Source of the DNA: SZUA-365 sp034002405
GTDB taxonomy: Bacteria; Bacteroidota; Ignavibacteria; SZUA-365
DNA: 64,000 nucleotides
Direction: 5' to 3'
Assembly: GCA_034002405.1 (NCBI GenBank)
Contig: JAVFAS010000001.1
Span: forward strand, 62,001-126,000
Part shown: one piece after another, positions 29,057 to 38,097 of the stretch
How positions within the stretch are numbered: the first letter of the stretch is position 1
How the letters are laid out: each line of letters begins with the position of its first letter
Translations under genes and position numbers: made by a program
Notes under the pieces: generated by a model
Database searches by the model: none
The model's input: only the letters and a program-made list of their open reading frames with translations
Told to the model about the DNA's origin: nothing

Positions 29057-29878
29057 ATGAAATCGCGTGACCGCATTCTTCTCTTCCTCGCGCTTCTGCT
29101 CATCACCGTCACCGGCTGCGACGACAAGCCTCAGGATCTCGTTGTCGTCGATGACATCCCGCCACTTCCTCCCGTGGGAATCATATCGATTTCCCTCGAC
29201 AATGCCGTCGAATTACAGTGGGTCGAGAATCAGGAGCCCGATGTCGCCGGCTACCGGATCTACCTCAGCAATCGATATGACGGCGTCTACGATCAGATCG
29301 GAACGTCGCGCACGGCCGGCTTCATCGATCGCGGCGCGGTCAATGGCGTGACCGCCTACTACGCGGTCACGGCATACGATTACGACGGCAACGAAAGCGA
29401 GCTGAGCAGGGATGTCGCCTATGACACGCCTCGTCCCGAAGGACGGGATGTGTCGTTGTGGGATCGATTTGTCCGGCCGGACCGCGCAGGCTACGATTTT
29501 TCTGAGTATGCCGTGATGCATTTCGACACCGACCGGACGGATTTCTTCTTCGAAATAACGAATAACGGTATCCCGTATCTCGTGGTCTGGGATGACTCCG
29601 AGATCCAGGACATGGGATACACGAAAACGCTCGACGAGATTTCCGCCGCGCCGGCGGAGGGATGGAATCCCACCGGCGACGCACTGGCCGTTCGCGGTCA
29701 TACCTACGTGATTAAAACCTTCGATGGACATTTCGCGAAGGTCCGTCTCGTCTCGGTGAACGCGGATGCGCTGCTCTTCGACTGGGCGTACCAGACGGCA
29801 CGGGGTAATCCCGAACTGTTCCGCGAGCATCAGCAGACGATGCAGAAACGAACGCGCGGCCTCACGAGGAGGCACTGA
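29057..29878 (+). CDS. Fibronectin type III-domain lipoprotein
   Basis: A 273-residue lipoprotein with lipobox ITVTGC (C21), preceded by AAGGAG about 12 nt before the ATG. Residues of about 40-120 form an FN3 domain (ISLDNAVELQWVENQEPDVA, YRIYLSN, TAYYAVTAYDYDGNESELS). The C-terminal half is unassigned and ends in a basic tail (KRTRGLTRRH). Its function is unknown. It precedes two other exported proteins and the large sensor kinase in one direction, so they may act together at the envelope. Confidence 0.8.
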   Translation: MKSRDRILLFLALLLITVTGCDDKPQDLVVVDDIPPLPPVGIISISLDNAVELQWVENQEPDVAGYRIYLSNRYDGVYDQIGTSRTAGFIDRGAVNGVTAYYAVTAYDYDGNESELSRDVAYDTPRPEGRDVSLWDRFVRPDRAGYDFSEYAVMHFDTDRTDFFFEITNNGIPYLVVWDDSEIQDMGYTKTLDEISAAPAEGWNPTGDALAVRGHTYVIKTFDGHFAKVRLVSVNADALLFDWAYQTARGNPELFREHQQTMQKRTRGLTRRH

Positions 29879-29981
29879 CCACGCAACCCGCGCATCCGTC
29901 ACCACCATCCATCTTCCATCAACCACGTCCAACATCCCGGTCACGAATGTTCGTCATCTGAATTCCGAATGGAGGCAGGCC

Positions 29982-31493
29982 ATGAAACGCATTCTTCTCA
30001 TCATCGCCGTCGGTCTGGCGCTGCTGCCCATGCTTCGGTCCACCGCGCACGGCAAGGGACTCTCTGATTTCGGTCCCATCCATGGTCACAATGTCGGCCT
30101 GCATGTCGATGTGTGGACGGACAGAAGCCAGGACGCCGTGTACGCGTCCGGCGAGGACGTCGCCATTTTCCTTCGGGCCAACGATGATTGCTATGTCAGC
30201 ATCTACGCCATCGCCACCGACGGTGACGTCGAACTGCTCTTCCCCCGGTACCCGGACGACGGTTTCGTCTTCGGTGGTGCGACCTACCGCCTGCCGGATT
30301 ATTACGAGAATTGGCGCTACCACGCGGGAGGACCCGATGGTGTGACCTATCTCCATGCCGTCGCGACACGCACACCGCGGGCGTTCCGGTATCGTCCGGT
30401 GCGGAACCGCTATACGCTAGGCATGACACCCGTGGTCGGCGATCCGTTTCTCGCGATCAACGCCATCAATGACCGGCTCATTTTGGGCACGCATATCCAC
30501 GCCACGGCAACGGTTTCCTTCTTCATCGGGCGAAGAGTCTGGTATCCCCGCTATGCCTGTTACGATTGCCACGGACGCAGCCCACGATTCGATCCCTACC
30601 GCGCCGAATGTCCCCGCTATGTCGTGCGCCTCGCACATGACTACGACTACTGGTGGGCATACGATTATCATCCTTCCCGTGTGCATTACGTATTCGGCGG
30701 CGCGTTCTGGCGCTTCGAAACCCGCACGGGCGCCTTTCGTCGGTCGCGGCATGTCCGCTATGTCGATTGCGCGCTCGGATATCACAACTACCATCCCAGA
30801 CGAACCATCTCGCGACCACCGCACACGGTCGTCTACTCGTCGCCCGTCGTAACGACACGGCGCACCTACCAGAACACATACGAACGCCGAACCTACAGCG
30901 AACAACGCACGCGCGACATCGGCACCGATGGAACTCGCGTGCGCGGCACGGGCAACACCCGATCGATCGATCGCGGCGAAAGCTCCACAACCCGGTCGCG
31001 CAGCGAAGCGACGACAACAGCACCCGCGACGCGGTCNNNNNNNNNNNNNNNNNNNNNNNNNNNNNNNNNNNNNNNNNNNNNNNNNNNNNNNNNNNNNNNN
31101 NNNNNNNNNNNNNNNNNNNNNNNNNNNNNNNNNNNNCGCAGCGAAGCGACGACAACAGCACCCGCGACGCGGTCGCGCAGCGAAGCGACGACAACAGCAC
31201 CCGCGACGCGATCGCGCAGCGAAGCGACGACAACAGCACCCGCGACGCGGTCGCGCAGCGAAGCGACGACAACAGCACCCGCGACGCGGTCACGCAGCGA
31301 AGCGACGACAACAGCACCCGCGCGGTCACGCGATCTGACGCGTGACGTCTCCTCCTCCCCACCTGCTACCAGCAGTCCGCGGTCATCGACACGGTCCATT
31401 TCGCCATCCCCACCAGACCGCGGAAGGACAGCCCCGCGCGAGCGCGCGACACGTGAGGACGCACGAAGTACCGGTCGCACACGCAACCGCTGA
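29982..31493 (+). CDS. DUF4384-like exported protein with Arg/Ser/Thr repeat tail (interrupted by gap)
   Basis: At least 503 codons, including 100 N. The start at 29982 has GGAGG upstream and gives a signal peptide (IIAVGLALLPMLRSTAHG). The first domain resembles DUF4384: VDVWTDRSQDAVYASGEDVA, then CYVSIYAIATDGDVELLFP. The middle is unusually rich in Tyr, His, Arg and Trp (ARRVWYPRY-like stretches, YDYWWAYDYHPSRVHYVFGG). The tail is a 13-residue repeat (SRSEATTTAPATR) encoded by 39-bp units and broken by the gap, so the true length is uncertain. No enzyme motif is visible. It is probably cell-surface or periplasmic. Confidence 0.7.
   Translation: MKRILLIIAVGLALLPMLRSTAHGKGLSDFGPIHGHNVGLHVDVWTDRSQDAVYASGEDVAIFLRANDDCYVSIYAIATDGDVELLFPRYPDDGFVFGGATYRLPDYYENWRYHAGGPDGVTYLHAVATRTPRAFRYRPVRNRYTLGMTPVVGDPFLAINAINDRLILGTHIHATATVSFFIGRRVWYPRYACYDCHGRSPRFDPYRAECPRYVVRLAHDYDYWWAYDYHPSRVHYVFGGAFWRFETRTGAFRRSRHVRYVDCALGYHNYHPRRTISRPPHTVVYSSPVVTTRRTYQNTYERRTYSEQRTRDIGTDGTRVRGTGNTRSIDRGESSTTRSRSEATTTAPATRXXXXXXXXXXXXXXXXXXXXXXXXXXXXXXXXXXRSEATTTAPATRSRSEATTTAPATRSRSEATTTAPATRSRSEATTTAPATRSRSEATTTAPARSRDLTRDVSSSPPATSSPRSSTRSISPSPPDRGRTAPRERATREDARSTGRTRNR
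30993..31331. repeat. 39-bp tandem repeat (VNTR-like) flanking an assembly gap
   Basis: The unit encodes SRSEATTTAPATR. One full copy lies before the gap (30993-31031) and about five follow it (31137 to about 31330), almost identical to one another. As 39 is divisible by three, copy changes keep frame. The real copy number is hidden by the N run. Confidence 0.95.
31037..31136. other. Assembly gap (100 N)
   Basis: Exactly 100 N, a scaffolding placeholder of unknown true size, inside the 39-bp repeat. Confidence 0.99.
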
Positions 31494-31545
31494 CCGGGAG
31501 GAACGCGATGCTTCCCCTCACGACTGGCACGTCCCAATCCTCACG

Positions 31546-31572
31546 CAGCCGGACACCAACAGTGTCCGGCTG
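31546..31572 (+). terminator. Stem-loop downstream of the DUF4384 gene
   Basis: A stem of at least 10 bp (AGCCGGACAC / GTGTCCGGCT, extended by one C-G pair) with a 5-nt loop lies 53 nt past the stop. No T tract follows, so termination is uncertain. Confidence 0.4.
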
Positions 31573-31702
31573 TCGCGTGCCGGCGGATGACTGTCGCGGC
31601 GCTCGCCAGCCACGGGTCGCGGGCCTCTGTTTCGAGAACCCTGCCGTCGGCGGCCGGCGCGCATGGTTGTTTTCCGCGATCGCGACCAGTATGTTCGTAC
31701 CC

Positions 31703-32239
31703 ATGCGATCAATTGGTCCGAATATCCGCGTCCGTCCGCGGGTCTTTCTTGTTTGCGTCATCGGGATTCTGCTGCTCGATGCCGCCGCGAGCGTGGCGCG
31801 GGAACGGCAAGGTTCCCCGGAGCCACGGCTCGAGGCGCGCGCATCGGTCGAGCGCCGGCTGCCCCCGCATGCACGCGCGCAGGACCCGGAACGGACGGCG
31901 CGCGACCTTCTTCTCGGAGCGAAAGACGCGCTGTCATCGGGCAATGTGACATTCCTCCGCCCGCATTTCGGGCAGAAGGTCTACCTGAATCTTTTCACCG
32001 GCATCAACGGATATTACAGCGCCGGACAGGCGGCGCTCATCCTTGAATCCTTCTTTTCCGCGTACCGGCCCATCAGCTTTTCCTTCAGCAGCAGGAATTT
32101 TTCCATCCGCAACCCCTACGGTTTCGGACCGATCACGCTCACACACCGCGGGAAACGGGAGACGGCGGAGATGTTCCTCAGCCTCGCGAACGTCCACAAC
32201 AGATGGATGATCAGCCAGATCACCATCGCGAAGCGATGA
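31703..32239 (+). CDS. DUF4783-like exported protein
   Basis: A 178-residue exported protein with a signal sequence (VFLVCVIGILLLDAAASVA). The C-terminal half looks like DUF4783, an NTF2-like small domain of Bacteroidota: FSSRNFSIRNPYGFGPITL, then LANVHNRWMISQITI. ATG at 31691 is an alternative start, and the frame stays open further upstream without coding character. Its stop overlaps or closely precedes the kinase start (ATGA at 32236; I prefer 32260 for the kinase). The family's function is unknown. Confidence 0.7.
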   Translation: MRSIGPNIRVRPRVFLVCVIGILLLDAAASVARERQGSPEPRLEARASVERRLPPHARAQDPERTARDLLLGAKDALSSGNVTFLRPHFGQKVYLNLFTGINGYYSAGQAALILESFFSAYRPISFSFSSRNFSIRNPYGFGPITLTHRGKRETAEMFLSLANVHNRWMISQITIAKR

Positions 32240-32259
32240 GAGGGCGGCGAGGACCACGC

Positions 32260-35200
32260 ATGGAACGTCCCCGTGCATCGGTCGCGCGAGAGCGCAAGTG
32301 GCTGGTGGCCGCGGGACTCCTTCTTGTCGTGCTGGCGCTTGTCGTCACCTTCCGCGAATACTCCCTCCACATGACGTCCGCGGAATGGGACGCGCGACAG
32401 AGTGCCGTCAACGACGAACAGTCACGCTTGCTCGCGCGACGTCTGGAAGCCCTCTGTCTTGAGCTTCACGCCGCCGCGATCGCGATGCGCGACGCACAGC
32501 ATCCGTCCGCGTCCGATGCGACACGTCGGGAGGCCGTCGCGCAGGTGCGACGTGCCGGATTCTCCTTCGAGTACATCGACGCCGCGGGCGCGGTGCACGA
32601 TTATGACGGGGAGCCGATTCGTCTGCTGGGAGGGCGCGCGCACCGGAGCCCGTATGCGATCGAGCAACGCACGCCGTTTCATCTCCTGGTGGCGTCCGTA
32701 CCGATGGCGGAAACGTCGCCGGGCGGCGGAACCATCGCGGTCGCGGCGCCGTTCGCGCCGTCTGTCCCGCTCAATCAGCGCTTCCTGCGCGACGAGGGGT
32801 TCCTTCCCACACTTTCAAGAGAACTGGATCTCGAACTCTCGTATAACGCCATGCGGCCGGCGCCTCGAAGCGGGACACGCGTCCTGCCCTTCACGATGCA
32901 TGGCGACACGCTGGGATTCATCGGCGTCGAGGAAATCGGACTCGAAACCCGGCTCGACCAGCTCGCCCGTCGATTCGATCGCGTATGGCTGCCGCTGCTC
33001 CTCGCCGCGATGATCTTCCTCACGGTCCCGCTCTTCCGGCTGCTCGGGGGGCTGCCTCCGGCGATCGCCACGACGCTGATGGTGCTGCACGTGATCGCCG
33101 TGCGATTCGTGCTGCGCTTTTCCGGTTTCGCCGAACGCGTGTTTCCTGACGCTCTCTCGGATCCCGCGCATTTTGCATCCGGTTTCGGCTGGGGACTCAC
33201 CGATTCTCCCGGAGAATTGACGCTGACCGCAGGCGCACTGCTCTGGGCCGCGTTCGCGGTCCATCGGATGAGCGTGACCGTCGGAGCACGTGAGGACGTC
33301 GGAGCACGTGGGGCGGCTGATGCCAGACCGACCGTACGGACAATCCTGTTGCTGCTGGCGGTATTTTCCCTGCTGCCGTTCTTGTTGCGCGCGTTCGCGG
33401 CCTGCATTCGCAGTTTCGTCGTCGACTCCGCATTCAATTTCGACAGCATCGACGGACTCCTTTCCTCCCCCATGTTGTTGTTGATGGTCGGCAACAGTTA
33501 TCTCCTGTCGCTTTCGCTCGGTTTCTTCCTGATCGCCCTGACCCTGGCGTTGCGCCGTTCCCTTGCACGCGTCAACCATCCGATCGCACGAACGCTTGTG
33601 CTGCTGGCCGCGGCGACCGCCGGCGTGCTCCTCATCCGCCTCACCACCGCGGATCTCCTGCTTCCGCTTTGGGCATACGTCCTGTTCGTTCTCGTGTTTG
33701 TCCTTCCGCTCTTGCCGTGGGTGCCATCGCTTCGCGGTCGTGCGGCATCACTCGTTGCCCCGCTGTTCGTCGCCACCGCGCTGGGCGCGGTGCTGGTCGT
33801 TCCGCTCTTCGGGCGCTCGATGGAGACGAAACGATCGAGCGAGATCGAGGCCATCGCGTTGGATGTCGCGCGTCCCATCGATGGATGGTCGCAGGTCCTG
33901 ATGGAGCAGACGCTGCAATACGTCGCGCGCGTCCGCATCGATACCGATCAGCGTGCATCATCTTCCCCCGCCGATGAATACACCGCGGCGTTCCGTGTGT
34001 GGGCGGGATCCCCGTTGAGCCGGCTGCAGAACAACAGCGCGATCCTGCTGACCGATTCCGCCGGACTCCCGTTCTCGCGCTTCGCGGTGGGCAGCGATCC
34101 CTTCCTGCTGTCGATGCACGCCATCTCCACGGCCGTCGCCCGTACCGAGGGGATCGTCCAGCGCATGGATCGCCAGCTCGAAACCCGGGCACGGCGATAT
34201 TATCAGGGGTATGCGGATATCCTGACCGCGCGGGACCGCGGACTGGTCGGGGTGGTGATTCTCGAGGCGCTGAATCCGATGGACATGGAAGGATCAGGCG
34301 TCGATCTGCTGCGCAGTGCGCCGGCCACGCTCGGATCCGCGCCCGAGGATCGTTTCATCATCAGCCGCTTCCGCGGATCACGGCTGGTACAGACCACCGA
34401 ACGCGGGATGGAACGCACGATGCCGCTTCCCTCCGCCGTCACCGCGGCATTCGCCGCAGGCCAGGAATCCGTCTGGCACACGCTCCCCGTGGACGGGGCG
34501 CCGTTGCGCACCTATTTCATGCGGCTGCCGGAGCCGGACCACGACGTTCTCGCGATCACCCGTGGGAAATCCGAGCCGCTCCTGACAGCATACCGCGCTC
34601 TGCGCATCGTCGTGCTCTTCGCGTTTTTCAGCGCCCTGATCTGGGTCGGTGTGGCACTGGCCAGCGGCCGCTTCCGCCATTGGTCACGCCTGACCTTCGC
34701 CCGGCGACTGCAGCTCGCGTTGCTCGGGATCGCCGCGATTCCTCTGCTGCTGATCTGGATGACGGGACGAAACTTCGCGCTCGAGACCACGCTCACCGAG
34801 ATCGAGCGGCAAGTATCCGAGGATCTCGACGCGCTGCGATCGAACCTGCTCGAACAGGTGCCCGACAGCCTGCCGCTGCACGCATTGCGGACGACACTCA
34901 CCGACCAACGATGCCAGGAAATCCGTCTCCGATCGGGGCGGGACCTCAACGTCTATCATCGAACCGAGCTGATCGCGACGAGCAAACCCGAACTGTACCA
35001 TGTCGGACTGCTCAACAACCGACTGCATCCGGAGGCCTGGCGAAACATCGTGCTTCGTGGCCGTGACGCCTGGTTCAACACCGAGCGCATCGGGGATTTT
35101 TCCTATCAAGTCGGGTACCGCGCCATCCGGGACGCGGACGGCGCGCTCGCGGTGGTGATCTCCACCCCCACGTTGTTCCAGCGCGAGCAGATCGACCGCG

Positions 35201-36138
35201 GATATGTCACGGCATCCGCCACGATCTTCCTGTGGATTGTCGCGATCGCGGTCCTGGTTTTCTTTATCAGCGAAGCCCTGGCACGTCAGATTTCCCGACC
35301 GCTCCACGAACTGCTGCGCGCCACGCGCGACATCACCGCCGGCAACCTCGAGCGGCGTGTCCATGTCTCGGGCGCCGCGGAGATCGTCGACTTGATGGAC
35401 GCATTCAACACCATGACCACCCGGCTGCGACGAAGCCAGGAGGAGCTGGCCGCGGCGGAGCGCGAACTCGCCTGGAAGGAAATGGCCAAACAGGTCGCGC
35501 ACGAAATCCGGAATCCGCTCACGCCCATGAAACTGGCGGTCCAGCATCTGCATCGCGCCTGGAAGGACGGCGCGCAGCAGATCGGAGCCATCGTCGAAAC
35601 GGTGACGCGCACGCTCATCGATCAGATCGACAGTCTCTCACGCATCAGCGACGAGTTCTCGCGCTTCGGCCGTATGCCGCGTCGAAGCACCGCGCGGATT
35701 GACGTGGCCGAGACGTTGCGCGAATCGGTCGCGCTGTTCGGTGCGCATGAGGAACTCCGCTTCAGCCTCCGGATCGATGATCCGCTCCCGCCGGTGCTGG
35801 CCGATCGCGAGGAACTTGGACGGGCGGTCACCAACCTCCTCCGCAATGCGGTGCAGGCCACGCACGAGGGCGGGCATATCGCCGTGACCGCGACGGCTCC
35901 CGCGGACGGGATACGCATCCGAATATCCGATACCGGGAGCGGCATCGCGCCGGCCCTGCTGACCCGCATTTTCGAACCCAACTTCTCGACCCGGACCGAG
36001 GGGATGGGCCTCGGCCTGGCCATCGTCAAGAAAATCATCGATGATGCGGGGGGGACCATCTCCATCCAGAGCACGCCCGGTGTGGGAACCACCGTCGACA
36101 TTCTCCTCCCGGCCGCCGCGGACGATCCGACGATGTAG
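32260..36138 (+). CDS. Large NtrY-like membrane sensor histidine kinase
   Basis: A 1292-residue kinase. The start at 32260 has GAGGA 8 nt upstream; an in-frame ATG at 32236 overlaps the previous stop. One membrane helix near residues 14-30 precedes an extracytoplasmic domain. A central multi-helix membrane block follows (from about LPLLLAAMIFLTVPLF), then a second sensor region and a last helix (IFLWIVAIAVLVFFI). The cytoplasmic part has HAMP (RPLHELLRATRDITAGNLERR), HisKA with H1081 in VAHEIRNPLTPMKL, and HATPase_c (NLLRNAVQAT, DTGSGIAP, GMGLGLAIVKKI). All catalytic boxes are intact. No response regulator is adjacent. The C-terminal codons fall in a 17-bp repeat. Confidence 0.92.
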   Translation: MERPRASVARERKWLVAAGLLLVVLALVVTFREYSLHMTSAEWDARQSAVNDEQSRLLARRLEALCLELHAAAIAMRDAQHPSASDATRREAVAQVRRAGFSFEYIDAAGAVHDYDGEPIRLLGGRAHRSPYAIEQRTPFHLLVASVPMAETSPGGGTIAVAAPFAPSVPLNQRFLRDEGFLPTLSRELDLELSYNAMRPAPRSGTRVLPFTMHGDTLGFIGVEEIGLETRLDQLARRFDRVWLPLLLAAMIFLTVPLFRLLGGLPPAIATTLMVLHVIAVRFVLRFSGFAERVFPDALSDPAHFASGFGWGLTDSPGELTLTAGALLWAAFAVHRMSVTVGAREDVGARGAADARPTVRTILLLLAVFSLLPFLLRAFAACIRSFVVDSAFNFDSIDGLLSSPMLLLMVGNSYLLSLSLGFFLIALTLALRRSLARVNHPIARTLVLLAAATAGVLLIRLTTADLLLPLWAYVLFVLVFVLPLLPWVPSLRGRAASLVAPLFVATALGAVLVVPLFGRSMETKRSSEIEAIALDVARPIDGWSQVLMEQTLQYVARVRIDTDQRASSSPADEYTAAFRVWAGSPLSRLQNNSAILLTDSAGLPFSRFAVGSDPFLLSMHAISTAVARTEGIVQRMDRQLETRARRYYQGYADILTARDRGLVGVVILEALNPMDMEGSGVDLLRSAPATLGSAPEDRFIISRFRGSRLVQTTERGMERTMPLPSAVTAAFAAGQESVWHTLPVDGAPLRTYFMRLPEPDHDVLAITRGKSEPLLTAYRALRIVVLFAFFSALIWVGVALASGRFRHWSRLTFARRLQLALLGIAAIPLLLIWMTGRNFALETTLTEIERQVSEDLDALRSNLLEQVPDSLPLHALRTTLTDQRCQEIRLRSGRDLNVYHRTELIATSKPELYHVGLLNNRLHPEAWRNIVLRGRDAWFNTERIGDFSYQVGYRAIRDADGALAVVISTPTLFQREQIDRGYVTASATIFLWIVAIAVLVFFISEALARQISRPLHELLRATRDITAGNLERRVHVSGAAEIVDLMDAFNTMTTRLRRSQEELAAAERELAWKEMAKQVAHEIRNPLTPMKLAVQHLHRAWKDGAQQIGAIVETVTRTLIDQIDSLSRISDEFSRFGRMPRRSTARIDVAETLRESVALFGAHEELRFSLRIDDPLPPVLADREELGRAVTNLLRNAVQATHEGGHIAVTATAPADGIRIRISDTGSGIAPALLTRIFEPNFSTRTEGMGLGLAIVKKIIDDAGGTISIQSTPGVGTTVDILLPAAADDPTM

Positions 36139-36270
36139 ACGATCCGANNNNNNNNNNNNNNNNNNNNNNNNNNNNNNNNNNNNNNNNNNNNNNNNNNNNN
36201 NNNNNNNNNNNNNNNNNNNNNNNNNNNNNNNNNNNNNNNNNNNNNNNGATGTAGACGATCCGACGATGTA
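36121..36270. repeat. 17-bp tandem repeat across the kinase stop codon and a gap
   Basis: The unit gacgatccgacgatgta occurs at 36121-36137, partly at 36138-36147, then after the gap partly at 36248-36253 and fully at 36254-36270. The kinase TAG stop is formed at a repeat junction. Since 17 is not divisible by three, each added copy shifts frame downstream, outside the kinase. Confidence 0.9.
36148..36247. other. Assembly gap (100 N)
   Basis: Exactly 100 N inside the 17-bp tandem repeat between the kinase gene and dnaX. The true size is unknown. Confidence 0.99.
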
Positions 36271-36376
36271 AGTGGCACGCATCGTTCTCCCCCGGTCGTC
36301 GCGTCGCCCACGCTCCGGCGCACGCATGACCGCACGAGGTCCCGTCGACGACGAGGCCGATCGACGCGCTCGCACC

Positions 36377-36405
36377 TTGTTTCTCAGCCGCCGCATCGCT
36401 AACTT
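36377..36405 (+). promoter_or_regulatory. Possible dnaX promoter
   Basis: TTGTTT (36377-36382), a 17-bp spacer and TAACTT (36400-36405), 25 bp before the dnaX start. The match to consensus is partial. Confidence 0.4.
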
Positions 36406-36430
36406 CTTGTGTTTGGATACAAAGGCATTC

Positions 36431-38032
36431 ATGTCATTTCTCGTTACCGCCCGGAAATATCGGCCCTCCACATTCCAGGAAGTCGTTGCACAGGGACACG
36501 TCGTCAACACCCTGCTCAACTCGATCCGCCTGGGACGGATCGCGCACGCGTATCTCTTTTCCGGACCCCGCGGCGTGGGAAAGACCACCACGGCACGAAT
36601 CTTCGCCAAGGCCCTCAATTGTCCGAACGCGGTCGACGGCGAGCCGTGCAACACCTGTGATACCTGTATGGAAATCTCGCAGGGGCGTTGCATCGACATC
36701 ATTGAAATCGATGGCGCCTCGAATAATGGGGTCGAACAGGTCCGCACGATCCGCGACTCGGTCCGCTACATGCCGAGCCGGGAACGCTACAAGATGTATA
36801 TCATCGATGAAGTGCACATGCTGAGCAAGGGCGCCTTCAACGCACTGCTCAAGACCCTGGAGGAACCTCCCGCGCATGCCATCTTCATCTTCGCGACCAC
36901 CGAGCCACACCGGCTCCCGCCCACGGTGATCTCCCGCTGCCAGCGCTACGATTTCCGGCGCATCGCCATCGAGGATCTCGTCGGGCAGCTCCGGCACATC
37001 TGCGCGCGGGAAGGCATCGAGGCGGAGGATCGCGCGCTCTTCACCATCGCGCGCAAGGGCGACGGTTCGATGCGCGATGCGGAAAGTATTTTCGATCAGG
37101 TTGTCGCCTTCAGCGGGAACGACCTGACCTACGACGCCGTGCGGCAGGTGCTGCACGTGGTGGACCAGGAAACGTTTTTTCAACTCACCGATCTTATCAT
37201 CACCAGAAATAGCAGCGGGGGATTCACTCTCGCCGAGGATGTGGTGATGAGCGGATACGATATTCAGGATTTTCTGGCGGGTCTCGAAGAGCACTACCGC
37301 AATCTGCTCGTCGCACGGGCGACGGGTGACACGCGGCTCATCGAGGCCCCGGAGGACATTCGCGCGCGTTACGCGGACATCGCGGCGCGGTTCAGCGAAG
37401 GTGATCTTCTGCGTTTGCTCAAAATCACCGCACAGGCAATGCAGGCGGTGCGTTTCAGTCCGCAGCCACGTCTCAAATTCGAAGTGGCCTTGATCGACAT
37501 GATCAAGATGGATTCCACGGTCGAAATCAGCACGCTGCTTTCGTCATTGGGTCCCAACAGCGGCATCGCACCGACCACGGTGGCCTCGGGATCGACCGGA
37601 ACCTCGCCCTCCCAGGCGGCTCCGGCCGGCAGCGGACAGCCCGCGAGTGCCCGGACGGCCGAGCCCCGCCGCGACACCGCCCCGGTGTCCGAACCGCCGC
37701 GCCGTGCGGCGGTGGAGCATGCGCCGCGACACGATCGCCCCGCGGCGGAATCGTCGGCGTTGCGCCCCCGCGCGACGGTGACCGACATGACCGAGCCGCT
37801 CCGGGACGCCGAAGAACGATTCCGGCAGGCATTGCATTCCGCCTCGCTCTCCTCGACGGCCGCCTACGTGCCGCCGGCGAGCGCGCGGCCGGTGCCCGAC
37901 GCGGCGACCGCCGCGCCGACACCCCACCTCCCGGTGGAAACGCCCGTCGCAACCACGCCCTCCCTGCCTCCCCCTCCGATCGTACAACTGCTCATCGACA
38001 AACTCGGCGCGGTGATCCTGCCCGGGGATTAG
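36431..38032 (+). CDS. dnaX: DNA polymerase III subunit gamma/tau
   Basis: DnaX is the clamp-loader ATPase of the replicative polymerase. The 533-residue protein begins MSFLVTARKYRPSTF. Walker A is GPRGVGKTTT (K51). Zinc ligands are C64, C73, C76 and C79 (CNTCDTC). Walker B is MYIIDEVHM and the sensor 1 region is FATTEPHRLPPTVISRCQ. After about residue 360 the tau-like part is Pro/Ala/Arg-rich and disordered, with a short conserved end. Whether a shorter gamma form arises by frameshifting cannot be judged here. The frame extends upstream to 36272 without coding character. Confidence 0.97.
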   Translation: MSFLVTARKYRPSTFQEVVAQGHVVNTLLNSIRLGRIAHAYLFSGPRGVGKTTTARIFAKALNCPNAVDGEPCNTCDTCMEISQGRCIDIIEIDGASNNGVEQVRTIRDSVRYMPSRERYKMYIIDEVHMLSKGAFNALLKTLEEPPAHAIFIFATTEPHRLPPTVISRCQRYDFRRIAIEDLVGQLRHICAREGIEAEDRALFTIARKGDGSMRDAESIFDQVVAFSGNDLTYDAVRQVLHVVDQETFFQLTDLIITRNSSGGFTLAEDVVMSGYDIQDFLAGLEEHYRNLLVARATGDTRLIEAPEDIRARYADIAARFSEGDLLRLLKITAQAMQAVRFSPQPRLKFEVALIDMIKMDSTVEISTLLSSLGPNSGIAPTTVASGSTGTSPSQAAPAGSGQPASARTAEPRRDTAPVSEPPRRAAVEHAPRHDRPAAESSALRPRATVTDMTEPLRDAEERFRQALHSASLSSTAAYVPPASARPVPDAATAAPTPHLPVETPVATTPSLPPPPIVQLLIDKLGAVILPGD

Positions 38033-38097
38033 CACATGCCACCGCATATCGCCAGCCTCACCGTCTGCCAAATTCGCACAATAACGGGATTCCCTGT

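Noticed and set aside
30993..31331. CRISPR-like array
   Set aside because: The 39-bp units are directly adjacent with no spacers and are coding. There are no cas genes.
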